Assembly: GCA_965153455.1 (NCBI GenBank)
Contig: OZ234493.1
Span: 8,298,213-8,362,212 of the forward strand
Source: Sphagnum compactum
Lineage: Eukaryota > Bryophyta > Sphagnopsida > Sphagnales
Direction of reading: 5' to 3'
Length of the DNA: 64,000 bases
The notes under the pieces: model-generated
What the model was told of the DNA's origin: nothing
The model's input: the letters and a program-made list of their open reading frames with translations, nothing else
Databases searched by the model: none
Translations under genes and position numbers: made by a program
Part shown: piece by piece, positions 47,950 through 59,163 of the stretch
Position numbering within the stretch: the first letter of the stretch is position 1
Layout: each line of letters begins with the position of its first letter

Positions 47950-49125
47950 GATCTTTTGAAAAAGGATGCCAATGTATAATAAAAAATCTTTTTGGAAAGG
48001 CTTAGCCTTTTAATAGTCAAAAATCATTCTCTTTAGTGGAAAATGTATGTTTAAAACATGTGATTCTACATTTGTGTCTTTGAGTTGTGTTTCCTTGGGG
48101 AAAAAAAACCACACAAATGTTGCCTACCTTGGTGGACAAACACTAAACAAATGTATGTGTTATCAATCTTTAAAAAATGTCAATCTATAACTATTAGTTT
48201 TGATCTTTGGATGTTTAAAGGAGATCATGATATTTTTGCACATGTTATTAATTTATTGGGAGCTAATAGGTAACCTAAACAATTTATTATTGGTTTATTT
48301 GAAACTATTGAAATTATAAGGCAGGCGCTAGCAAGAAACCTAACTAATTTATTGAATCAACATGGTTTAAGGAAAAAAATCATTGCATGTGTTAAAGATG
48401 AGGATTTAAATTTAAATGCAATGACAAGTGCTTTTATATATGTTGCGAGTTGTGAAGTCTTAAGGATGGACTTAAAAGTGTCCAAGGGACTTGTTTTGGG
48501 CATGTTTTTTCTAAAGCTTGTCAATATGCCACAAAATATGAGAAAGTTTGCAAAGGATTCAAATATGTGTCAATAAAGTTTGCATAAGTAAATTTGCAAA
48601 ACTACATCACTTGGCCAAAAAGATTTGGTAAGGGCAAACATGAATGGAATAAGGCTTCTGTGGATGTAGGGCTTTATCCCAAGAAATGAACACTCCTATG
48701 AAAACAAGGTTGTTTTAATAACTTTAATTAATTCTTTTTTAAATTTTTTCATTGTTACCTTTTTTCTAAATAGTGAAAAATAACATTTCAATTAGTTATG
48801 ATGTTTTGCAAAACAAAATAATCATTTTTTTAAAAAATTGCAATTTAAGGAGGCTATTGTTTTTTATTTACTACAAATAGATTATAATGATAATGATTCG
48901 GGGTGTTCCACCTCCTTTAACACAACATATCTCTTCAATTATTGCAAATTGTTTTTCTCATATTGTAACTACTTGTGAGTTGAACCAATTTCATGGGCAT
49001 TGGTTACTTAATGATGCCTTACATGCTACCATAACCATGAGCTTGAAATTAAAGAAAAAAAACTTAAAATCGACCTTTTGTAAATATTGTGATGGAAATG
49101 ATTTTGGCATTGTTGCATAATTATT
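47950..49125 (+). pseudogene. hAT transposase relic (copy 2)
   Basis: Translation across frames follows the same order as the minus-strand hAT copy at 59.1-61.5 kb. KKDANV..KIFLE and LIVKNHSL occur at about 47955-48050. SFDLWMFKGDHDIFAHVINLLG occurs in two parts around 48200-48270. Then come GLRKKIIACVKDEDLNLNAMT (broken only by a few changes) at 48360-48430 and VPPPLTQHISSIIAN then HWLLNDAL at 48895-49030. Frames change at stops such as 48271, 48574 and 49118. The BED finger and the C-terminal dimerisation block were not found here, so both ends are lost. Confidence 0.75.
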
Positions 49126-51170
49126 GTTATTTACATTAAAATCAATAAAAGAAGTATGTGGTGTCCTAGATTGGTTCCTTCAATTTTTCCAAAATATGCT
49201 AAAATATTTTGGAATAAACTTAGTCCTTTTGAAAGGCCCAAAAAAAAAAACTTTTAAATTGGACACAATTTGTGTTCAAGGTCAATTTGGTGCAACTTTG
49301 TAACACATGTTTTTTTTTTCTTTTTTTTGCTTGACCCCTCCTTGTAAAGCTACCAAACTTTAAACCCATTAACTTTATTTCATGTAAAACAATAGTTTAA
49401 GATATAGATTCTTGTGGTAGAGCCATTTGTTTTTTTTTTTTTTTTTCATATTTAAAAAAATTGGTCAAACTTTCTGATTTTGATTTTTTAAATTCTTAAG
49501 CCGGTCCTCAAAGAGGTGATTCTCACAAACTTAACAACATACAATTATCTTAATTTCTCCTCTCAAATATTATAATTATCTATAATATATTTAAAAAGAT
49601 AAATCAGACTTCAAAAATTAAAGCACATGAAAGGAATCAATAAAATTTGATCATTATGTGAAAAATATGATTTTAGAACTTCATCTTATTCAAAAGCTAG
49701 ACAAGACTTATGAACATCTTATGAAGTTTTAGAATCATATATGATGTTCATAAGATGATTTGTAACCCTAACCATTAAACTTACTTTTAATTTTCCGCCC
49801 TTCATACCCAATCAAATGAGTTTGCACAATGCCTCTATATGCAAACACCAATTAAAATAGACAAATTTTTTTATTTTTTTATTTTTTAAAAAATAGACCA
49901 ATTTTTAATAATCACCTTTGAAATTGAAACCAATGGTCCTTCAAAAAAAATGTGAAAACTACCCAACACTAGTTTTTTTCACATGTGTTTCCAATTGTGT
50001 TCTTGCATACTTTAGCAAGCTCCTCCTGATATTCTCAAAACTGTTCCCAATATAGTGCCGTTCCCAACAATCTATTATAGAAGGTGACCATAGTTACATT
50101 GTTCCCACTATTCGACCAGGTCTCCTCAAGATATGTATCACCATTGGCCATTGGCCATGTTCTTTGTCCAAAGGCTTACACTTTTGGCCTATAGTGAAGG
50201 TTGCAAAATATCTTTTTTTGCTTTCTTGGAGTGCAGCCTATCAAATTTATGAGATTGCAAGGTCTAATGTTTAGAGTAAATTATTTGTGGTGAGCCAATC
50301 AAAGAGGCCTATATGACAAAGAAGAAAAAAGAAAAGGAAATTTGAATGCAACCACAATTACTTAGTGTGAATCGTGTTAATTCCATTTGAAGCCCTTCCA
50401 ATGACCATTGGACTTCCAATATGGTCCATCATCCAAATGTCATAGAGCACTAGGAGAAAACCCTTAATGTATTTGACGGGTACCTATGCCTCGACCCTAG
50501 GGCTTTACCCTACACTCTTATTTCCACCCCATAGGTACTACCTATTACATATCTTCGGAGTTTTGGTGGGATTTGGTCTACCTTCCTTGATATAACATAT
50601 AACTCCCACCTCCAATTGTACCCAAAAACTTTTGGTTGTGGAATCCAAACCACCAAACTCATGATAAAGTTGAGCTAGCTTATATTTCTCTCTACACCCA
50701 CCAAATGTCCAACCTTACAAACTTACTACTACGAACCAATTGATTCAATACCATGGATTCTAGACTTACACATGACACTTAAGAAATGTCTTGGTTGAAT
50801 TGCCTTTCAAACATGATATAGAGGGTGGTGATGGCATGTTGTCTTCATATTGTTGGCCTCTTTTGCTTTTCAAAGCAATTTTTTTATAAAAATGGAGAAT
50901 AAATATTTAAATTGTTGGTGATGCTAAAGGCATTGTCATGGACATAAAATATAAGTTAAAAACTAAATATATGTTAAAATATATGTTAAAATAATTTAAT
51001 AAGTAATCTTACTTCTTTCAAGCTTATAATAATGAACATGAAAAGGCATAATTTTGAGATCCTGCATAAATAATAATCAATTATTGGGAAACCATATGAG
51101 AACATAAGAAAGAGAGAAAAATGGAAAGGGGGTTGAAGGGAAATTTTGCTCTGTTTGGAACAAGTTACAC
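49126..51170. other. Intergenic DNA, no gene seen
   Basis: This includes several long T or A runs (49310-49330 and 49430-49448) and mixed low-copy-looking sequence around 50000-50800. No open frame resembles a known protein. Confidence 0.4.
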
Positions 51171-51174
51171 TCGT

Positions 51175-51655
51175 GTACTTAAATTTTCATTTTCTTTGGG
51201 CTTTGAATGGGTGCTTTACAAATACCATGCATCCGTAATTATTTCAATTTTATTGTGAAAATAATTATTTCTATATTTTTATATTTCTTGATGAATTGCT
51301 AGAAATGTGTAACGTTAAAATTCAAAATACCAAAAATAAAATCATTTAGCAACATCAAATGATCCCTTTCCAAGGTACTAAAACTTAATTTTCTTTTTGT
51401 TTGGGTTCAAAATTGGGGCTTTACGAATACCATATATATACTTAATTAATTTCAACTTGATATGAAAATTTATTTTTATATTTCTATTTTTGGTTCATGG
51501 ATTGTTAAAAATTATACTGACAATGATTCATTAGAGTTGATTGACTTAGGATGATTATATTTTTATTATATGGTATTGTAGTATACTACCAAATTCCAAC
51601 TCAAAATGTGTTCAACCCATTCCCAATTGGAGAGGCATGGAAATGTGTCTTTTTG

Positions 51656-51689
<34 letters not shown>

Positions 51690-52850
51690 TATTTTGCAAC
51701 ACCATAATTCACAAGCAAACTTTCAATACTTTCTTCATCAATTTGAATCTCATTTTTTTTAATTGAATTCAAACTCAATTCTATTCAAGGTGCATGCAAT
51801 GTCATTCAATATTTTCATTCAAATGGAAGTTAACTTCCACAAAAATGTGCATCTAACACACTAACAATTGTCGAAAATGAATTAAAAATGATAAAGTTAC
51901 GGGCCCCCAAAGTAAAGGGGTTCAAGAACTCAAAAAAGAAAACATCAAACATTCCAAAAGTCAGTTCCTAAACACCTCAAAAATTCCTTGTATGTTGTTT
52001 TGTTGCTATTAGAGTTCAAAGATGATTTGTAGAACTTCAGGTGGTGTTCCTATAGCACTTTAAATTGTTTAAAATGCGTTTTAAAAAAAGAAAAAGTTAT
52101 GACATTTGAAAGGAGGAAGGATCCAAAGAATAAGTAAATTAAAAAAATGTGTTTTGTAAGTTGGAAAACTTTTTTTTTTTCCTTGTTATTTTTCATTTAC
52201 TCGTTTTCCTTTGCATTTCAAAGATGATTTCTAGAGCTTGAGGTAGTGCTCTCATAACACTTTAAATCACTCAAAATGAAGCACATACAACGAAGCTATA
52301 AATAAGTGTTCAGTCATAGGTAGGAGATTGATGATGGTCCGATCTACCCTACTAGTAGACCTTGAAAATATAAGTTTTTTTTTGTAATTTTTGTAATTTT
52401 TCTTTTTCTTTGGGATTCAAATTGGGGCTTTACAAAATACAATATACATATAATCCCTAATGAAATTTCAACTTGATATGACAACAATCCTTTATAATAT
52501 TCCTAATTTTTATGTAATGAATTTTTAAAAATAAGTAGTATAATATGAAGAATTTTCATCTAAGTATTAAGAATTCTAGAAACCAAAAAATTAAAGAAAC
52601 ATAGGACTATCCTTTTCTAAAGTGGTACCTAAATTCACCTAATTTTCTTGCCATGTACAAACCCTAATTAAATTCAACTCGAAATGAAAAATGTTTAATT
52701 ATATGTATAAATTCCTATTTTTCCTAATGAATAATTTTAAAAGAAAATACTATAAAGAAAATTTTATAAACCTATTAAGAATTCTAGAAACCCCAAAAAA
52801 AAAAAAAAAAAAAAAAAAGAATAATTAAAGAAACATAGGACTATCCTTTC
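51175..52850 (+). repeat. Diverged ~200-bp direct repeats upstream of the TRB gene
   Basis: A unit with GGGGCTTTACAAATACCAT, AATTTCAACTTGATATGA and TTTTTATAT..AATGAAT blocks occurs at about 51185, 51410, 52420 and (partly) 52650. A second repeated unit with CAAAGATGATTTSTAGA and CACTTTAAAT occurs near 52015 and 52220. Two copies of ATTCTAGAAACC..AATTAAAGAAACATAGG lie at about 52570 and 52782, the second expanded by an A run of over 20. It is non-coding. Confidence 0.6.
51655..51682 (+). repeat. (TA)n microsatellite
   Basis: This is an uninterrupted TA dinucleotide run in non-coding DNA. Confidence 0.85.
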
Positions 52851-52985
52851 CCAATGCCCATGCATGCATTTTGGGACTCTTAACACTTTCTAGAGCGTGG
52901 GAAGCGCAGAGGAGGCCTCTTTGCCGCTGTTGCAACAAAAGCGAGAGAAGAGCAAGAGGGGGAGATGGTGGTGCTGCATTAGGGC

Positions 52986-52993
52986 TAGGGTTT
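52986..52993 (+). promoter_or_regulatory. Telobox-like motifs in the TRB leader
   Basis: TAGGGTTT, the reverse complement of the plant telobox core AAACCCTA, lies about 0.8 kb before the TRB start codon in what is likely its promoter or 5' leader. Related sites TTAGGGTTA (53174-53182) and CTAACCCTAG (53572-53581) follow. Teloboxes are known targets of TRB/SMH proteins, so these could serve autoregulation. That role is inferred only. Confidence 0.45.
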
Positions 52994-53795
52994 GGAGCCC
53001 ACCAACTTGTCCTCCATCAGCGATCATCAACCCAAACCGCAAAGCAAAGCGCAAGCGACGATTCTGTGTTGGCTTACAGTGATGCCGCGTCTTTTGCATG
53101 TGAGTAGTGTGAGTTCCGGGGAACACAAACCTTCCCCAAGGGTTTTGCTTTTGGTGTGTGTGTCTTGTTGTTCTTAGGGTTAAGCTCGAGAGAGAGGCTT
53201 TAAACGCACCATTATTTTTCTCTCCTTCTTCTTCTTCTTGCGGGCTTTTTGTTTTGGTTGACTTTTGTTGTGCACGGATTTGAGCTTTTTTCTTTTCTTT
53301 TCTGTGTCTTGATGCGTTGTGGGGGTTTTTTTTTTTTTCGTTTTTTTTCCCTCCCTTCTTAGTGTTGTCTTTTCTTACTCCGCTTCAACAACACTAGAAC
53401 GCCAGTTCTGATTTTGGTCTTCTACAGTTTTTTGTTCTATTTCTATGATTCTCTGCATTTCTGTTTTTTTACAACCCTGTCCAGTTGGTTCTCTTTCTGG
53501 ATCTTGTTACTTGTGATGGTTCAATGGGATAATCCTTCTGTTGAGCATTTTAAGACCAACTTCAAGAAGTCCTAACCCTAGAAAGTTTCCATCCAGTTTT
53601 TGCATGGGGGTTGTGCAGTGTTTTTGTTTTTTTTCTTCCTCGTCTCTTATGGATGTCGGGTTTCAGAGTGCGAATGTGAGGAGCGTGTGTGAAGAAAACT
53701 GGTGGGAGAAGTAGGGTGACAAAGTTGGTTCTCTCAAAGAATAGGGGCTAACAGGTCCAACGGCGACAGAAACGGTGGAACGAGTAAAAAGAGCA

Positions 53796-56700
53796 ATGGG
53801 AGCGCCCAAACAAAAATGGACTCCGGAGGAGGAGGCAGCTCTCCGGGCAGGAGTTGAAAAGTATGGGCCAGGGAAGTGGAGAGCAATACAGAAGGACTCC
53901 AAATTTGGGCCCTGTCTTACATCCCGATCTAATGTTGATCTCAAGGTAACATTTTATTTTATTTTTATGTTCAGAAGTGTAATTCACAAAATTGACCACA
54001 TCAAGCAATCATCTATCCTCTTCCATGTTCAATTTCCTAGCATGGTAGGGCTCCTCATAGCTCTATTATGTTTTCTCCTTGTGATCTTGTCCATTTCAGG
54101 CCATTTTCAATAAATTTTTTGTCCTTTCTTGTTCCAACTATCCTTACACCAGAAAGAGGCTGGATCCTGCATGTCTGAATTTGTTGCTACTTCCGAATCC
54201 AAATGCAAGACATCCTTACCTGAAGAGTTGTCATTTTGTGGCATCAAAGGTGTACAAGGGGGAGTCAGTAGGGTTTGAACTGAGTTCATCTTTCCTATTT
54301 CTCTGCATGTCTGTTCAGGTAGTTGTTTCGAGAAATGGGTCTAGTAGTCTCTTTTTGTGGCCTGATGGTGTTGTGATAGCCTGGTTGAATTTTAGTACAC
54401 TTGAACAAGTAAAAGAGCAATAGCAACTGGGTTTCTTGGATAGCATGGGAACCTATGTGCTTCCAAGTCCTTCAGGGAAGAATTAGGCAACTTCCTGATA
54501 CAAAATGCTTAAAAGGAGCATAAAGCTAAGACACTTGGATCTGTGTGTCCATGGAGGTTTTTCTTCGACAGAAAGAGGCCTCTCTGTACTTGGGTTCCGT
54601 CTGATACCTACAAATAGTTTGAAATGTATGCTGAGGCCACTATAGGATGGGGTGAAGGAGTGACCTACATTTCAATCAATGCCATTAATGGCATACGTTC
54701 ATGCTTTTCTTCCTTCACGTTCCATTTCTCACAATCCAAACAATTCAAGCCACATGGCACTCACAATCACAAGAAGTATTTGGACAGGAGTGTAAGTGGC
54801 TCAAGCTGTGGGGATATGCACTTTTCCTGTGGTCATGGTCATGTATGGAACAAGCAGAGCATGATCATTTCTGCATTGCTTGGAGTACATCATTCAAGCA
54901 GTACAGTGGTCCTACCAAATGAATGATGCTGGTGATTGTGATTGCAGGACAAGTGGCGAAATATGAGTGTCAGTGCCAATGGGTTGGGATCATCAAGGGA
55001 GCGTGGAAAGCCACTGGCCCTTATGCCACCTCCTGGTATGTTGACTTTGATGGATGATGCATTGGCCATTGATCCATTGGCAACCATGGCACCTGCAGAT
55101 GTAAAAGGCGATGGTGCAGACATATCCTCTGATCGCAAATCACTTGGGCCTAGGTAGGCATCTTGACAAAACAGGGACTCAGGATCCAAAGTTCAAAAGA
55201 TGGTTCCAATCTTTTCCTTCCTCATGTTAATTGTCATTTTGCTGCATTCTAGAGGTAAGAAGTCTTCATTGTATGGGCTCATTACTGCATCATGTTTTTG
55301 CCCCATTTCCATTAGTAAGTTTGAGATAAAGTGTGTTGCAAAGAGACTCAGTGAAAAGGAAATTTGGATTGAATTTTTCCTTTTATGTGGAGGGTCAAGC
55401 AGGAAGTTTTGTAATTCTCTTTGGTGCCATGCAAAATCAACAAGAAAATGTTTCTCTAGAGTGCCATGATGTTAGGTATCTATTTATTACTTTGCACTAT
55501 TATGATAGTGAGAAAGGGAGTTGGTGCAGCTGGGTCTATTTTATTCAGTATTTCAGAGTTTCTTTGTCAGTGAATGGACCTGTGTTGATAAGGCAGGCAT
55601 CTGCTTTGGCACTGGCTTTGAGGTTCTTCTGATATCTGGTCTACTGGATTTTGGTGGGTATAGATATGATGACATGGTATTGGAAGCTGTTTTGGGACTG
55701 AAGGAACCCTATGGGTCTAGCAATGCATCCATTGCCAACTACATTGAGGTACCTCGTTTCTATGAACAACATGCTCTGTCTGCAGTATTGATTCATTAGT
55801 TTACAGCTACCTCATGGTTGAAGGTTTTCCCATGCCATTTGAATTAAGTGTAGCCTGGCCCTGAAGTTTCCATATCATACCAACAAGCTCCTGAAAGGAT
55901 AGAAATGTGCATAGAAATGTGCCAACTGCAATTGAACCCCACTGGATGTTTGGAAACTGAAGTTTATATAGCGTTAAGTGAATTAAAATTTGGGCTGATA
56001 TGCTGTGAGATTTGCTCATGGGTTGTTGTTTCCAATGAATGTCCAAGAACTGTGCAATCAAATGGAGAGAGTTAAATCATGAAATTTACTGAGGGTGGTG
56101 TGTAATAAAGGAGCGACATCCAGTGCCATCCAATTTTCGGAGACTTTTGACAACAAAGCTCAAATCATTAGCTCTCTCGGGCAAGCTTGTGAAGGTAAGA
56201 TTTATTAAACTGTCTTCAGCTTTATGAACAAATTAAGACAATGAAATAGTGACAGGTTAACTCTATTTAGTATTATGAATGGATTTGTGAGGTGACTGTA
56301 TTGAAATTGTGGAAATGTATGTATATCACAGGTCCGACAAAATTACAAGATCAACGAAGGCAAAGAGAGTCCTCTGGTTGCAGAAGTTGCTGAAGAAAGG
56401 GAGCAATCTTCAAGGGGGAGTGATGGAAAACCACCAAAGGGGAATCGACACCAACGACCGGAGGGACAGAGCGATGATGCCAACAAGATACGAACACCAC
56501 GTTTTCCTCGGGACCCTCGTGACCCTTCAAGAAAGTTCAGGAGTGACTTGGGTCCTCAAAAAAAGCCGAAGATGGATATTGAGCATATTGCAAGAGCAAA
56601 GGCAAAGACTGCTGAAGAGGCAGCCCGAGCAGCCTCAATTGCAGTTGCTGAGGCAGAGGCAGCTGCGGCTGCAGCTGAGCAGGCCACTTGGGATGCAGAG

Positions 56701-56808
56701 GCTGCAGAAGCAGAAGCAGAGGCACTTGAAGCAGCTGCTGAAGCGGCTATGGCAGCAATCAGACCACCAAAGAAGTGTGAGTCTTCTCAATCTGTACCTT
56801 TAGGATGA
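53796..56808 (+). CDS. TRB: Telomere repeat-binding factor, single Myb histone (TRB/SMH)
   Basis: A nuclear DNA-binding protein. Family members bind telomeric and telobox DNA and help recruit chromatin regulators. Exons are 53796-53945, 54948-55153, 55664-55748, 56111-56194 and 56332-56808, all GT-AG and in phase, giving 333 residues. The N-terminal Myb (about 1-58) begins [16 protein letters not shown] and includes [10 protein letters not shown] and, across the first junction, VDLKDKWRN, the telomere-recognition helix. A linker rich in Pro/Gly follows. A histone H1/H5 globular domain (about 119-182) has [25 protein letters not shown] and [19 protein letters not shown]. The C-terminus (about 256-318) is a long Ala/Glu coiled coil. 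Length and domain order are normal for the family, and no break was seen. The exact C-terminus ([13 protein letters not shown]) could differ if a GTGAGT donor at 56777 is used. Confidence 0.92.
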
Positions 56809-58803
56809 CCTTATTCATTTTGTCAGGTTTGGGAATTACTATGTTTGATCTCTTTAGATGTTGCTGTTGAAAGTTGTCAATTCTCTCAAAACAGGCAACT
56901 GAAGTGAAGGCACAACATCTAATGGTGTTTGAAAAGTTCCTGAAACTCCAGTCAGTCACTGGCTCCTGGACTGTCAAACCCAGACTAACCACAAAAAGGG
57001 GCACCACAGAGCACTGGATCTCAGGTTTTGGGGAAGATACAGTTAGGTGCAGTGATCGGTCACTGTAATGGCTTGTACATATTGGCTAATGTGAACTATT
57101 GGGGTGGATGCAGCGTTGAGAGCAGTGGCAATTGCACAGGAAGTGGCAGTAGATGGTTAGTATATGTTTGAACTTGTATCATGCAAAGAGGGGTGCCCCC
57201 CCCTTTCTCTTGGGCTCTCCAGGAGTCTGCCATAGCCAGCAACCATAAAGCAACTGTTCAGTCCTGATTTGCCGGATTTGTATTGTAGACAACCCTTCTT
57301 CTTCATATCAGGCACTTAGTGGCCAGGGAGTCTTTTTCCAGGGGCAGAAAAGGAAGGATGACAGAAAGATCATTTGTTCAGTGGAAGCCTTTTTATGGTG
57401 CTCGAAAAATGTGGGTATGGCATCTGTATTTGTGACCAGGTATCTTGTAGTCTGATTTCTCAGGGCTGTTTGAAAGCATGTAAGACACTTTTTTGTGCAT
57501 TAAAACGTCCCTTGTATGCAACCTCTTCTGGTGATGAGACCCAATGTAGATTCCCAGTCTCCAGACTAGATGCTCATGTATAACTGTCTGAATAGCATTT
57601 CTTCTGAACACCTTGTATCATGGATAGCTTTTTCTAGTACTTTGCCTGGCATGATTTAATTAGTACTGCTGATGATCACATGTGGTGCAAATGGGAAGTT
57701 GCCCTAAGACAATTGCAGTGTTCAAACTTTGATAGGTCTCATGTACCTATGAAGGAATCATCCTAACCAAGATGAAACTTGTATCCTAACCATACATTGT
57801 TGAAAGGGTTGTGCATGTATTGTGTTGAAAGTTTGAATGCATGATCTGCCATAGGTCAAACTTGAAATCTAATCCGAATCCTCACTATTCCTTGGTTTGA
57901 ATGATGTTTTCTCATGTTCTGGCCAGTGATTTGGCATGGGTCGGGTCTACCATTCTTTCACTAGTGAGGAATCTGTACCAACACAGCTGGTATGCAAGTA
58001 GGCATCAAGTATTGGGATGGTAGATCATGGCTTCACGCTATCAGACCATGCTTATGTGCACTGTATGGATACAATGTGCTATTGCCAGATATTAGTTGAT
58101 GGTTGCCATGGGGACTGTTTCAAACTTTGGTATCTGGAAAAATTGTGCTCAACTGACTTCCAAATGAAGCTCTCGGTAGTCTAAGATTAGTGCTCTCCTG
58201 CTGAGGCATGTTGCATTGGTCAGGCTCAGATATTGCATGGACTTGATGATCAAGAGCTAGCAAAAGGTGATCAATTTTGAGGAACCTATTCTATATCTAC
58301 AAACCTGGCAATCCCAAATCCACAATAGGTGAAGGTTGTTCAGTGTAAGAAAAAATCTTCCCTTGGAACTACTTTCCACTATGCAATCATGCCTTTAAAA
58401 AAGAACAAAGGAAACCTTGAAATCTAAACAACAAATAATCCCAAAAATCAGTGTTTTGGTAGGAAATTAAGTTTACCTTCCTACATGAGTTTTCGACCCT
58501 GCACATCTACTTGCAAGAAGGAAAACAAAGGCAAGTCAAAACAAAATACACCAATTACATCTCTCATCACTACTCCTCTCCTATTCCAAGAAGACCACAA
58601 GAAAGGAGGAGGAACCAACTAAGTTCCCCACCACCCATGAGTCACAATGGCACCCCATTCTTTCCTACAAAATAGGGAGCTTATCCAAATCTCCTCCACA
58701 AGTCCTTAGATAGAGGCAACCCATTTGTCAACAACCTTCTCCTCAAGGACTAATTAACCTAATGGCTTCATCCCCTAGTAATTAGTAGATGGTTAGTCTA
58801 CAC
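56809..58803. other. 3' region of the TRB gene and intergenic DNA
   Basis: The first part is probably 3' untranslated sequence, possibly with further spliced non-coding exons. Short open frames (for example 56874-57068 and 57374-57583) have no recognisable family. No repeats stand out before the hAT end at 58804. Confidence 0.4.
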
Positions 58804-58813
58804 CAGTGTTGGA

Positions 58814-58839
58814 CGGTTCTCACTTTTTTGTGAGAACCG
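58814..58839. repeat. Hairpin at the hAT subterminal region
   Basis: CGGTTCTCAC, six T, GTGAGAACCG form a perfect 10-bp stem with a 6-base loop. Its arm word GGTTCTCA recurs nearby, at about 58932, 58970 and 59022. Such subterminal repeats are usually transposase-binding sites in hAT elements. Confidence 0.65.
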
Positions 58840-58881
58840 GCTGGTTCTGGTTGTTACATTATGTTATGAGAACTTGATTGA

Positions 58882-58908
58882 TTTATATATATATATATAT
58901 ATATATAT
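58882..58908 (+). repeat. (TA)n microsatellite inside the hAT end
   Basis: This is a TA dinucleotide run between the terminal hairpin and the later GGTTCTCA words. Confidence 0.8.
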
Positions 58909-59163
58909 TTTGTGGGCTGGTGAAAACTGATCAGGTTCTCAAGATTTTTATTTTTTCCAAATTCACCCGGTTCTCAAATAAGGCGATTCTTGCATATATG
59001 ATAATGGTCGATTCTCTTGACTGGTTCTCACAACCCAGTTCTCTATTTTTGGAAGATAATATTTTATTTAATAATTATTTATTTCCTTTATTAATTAAAA
59101 TATTTTTTAAACTTAAAATTTTACTTTTAAATACATGAAAATTTGGAAAAAAATATTTGAAAT

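Noticed and set aside
54107-54423. Extra exons in the first TRB intron
   Set aside because: Open frames there do not resemble the family, and joining 53945 directly to 54948 restores the conserved LKDKWRN helix.
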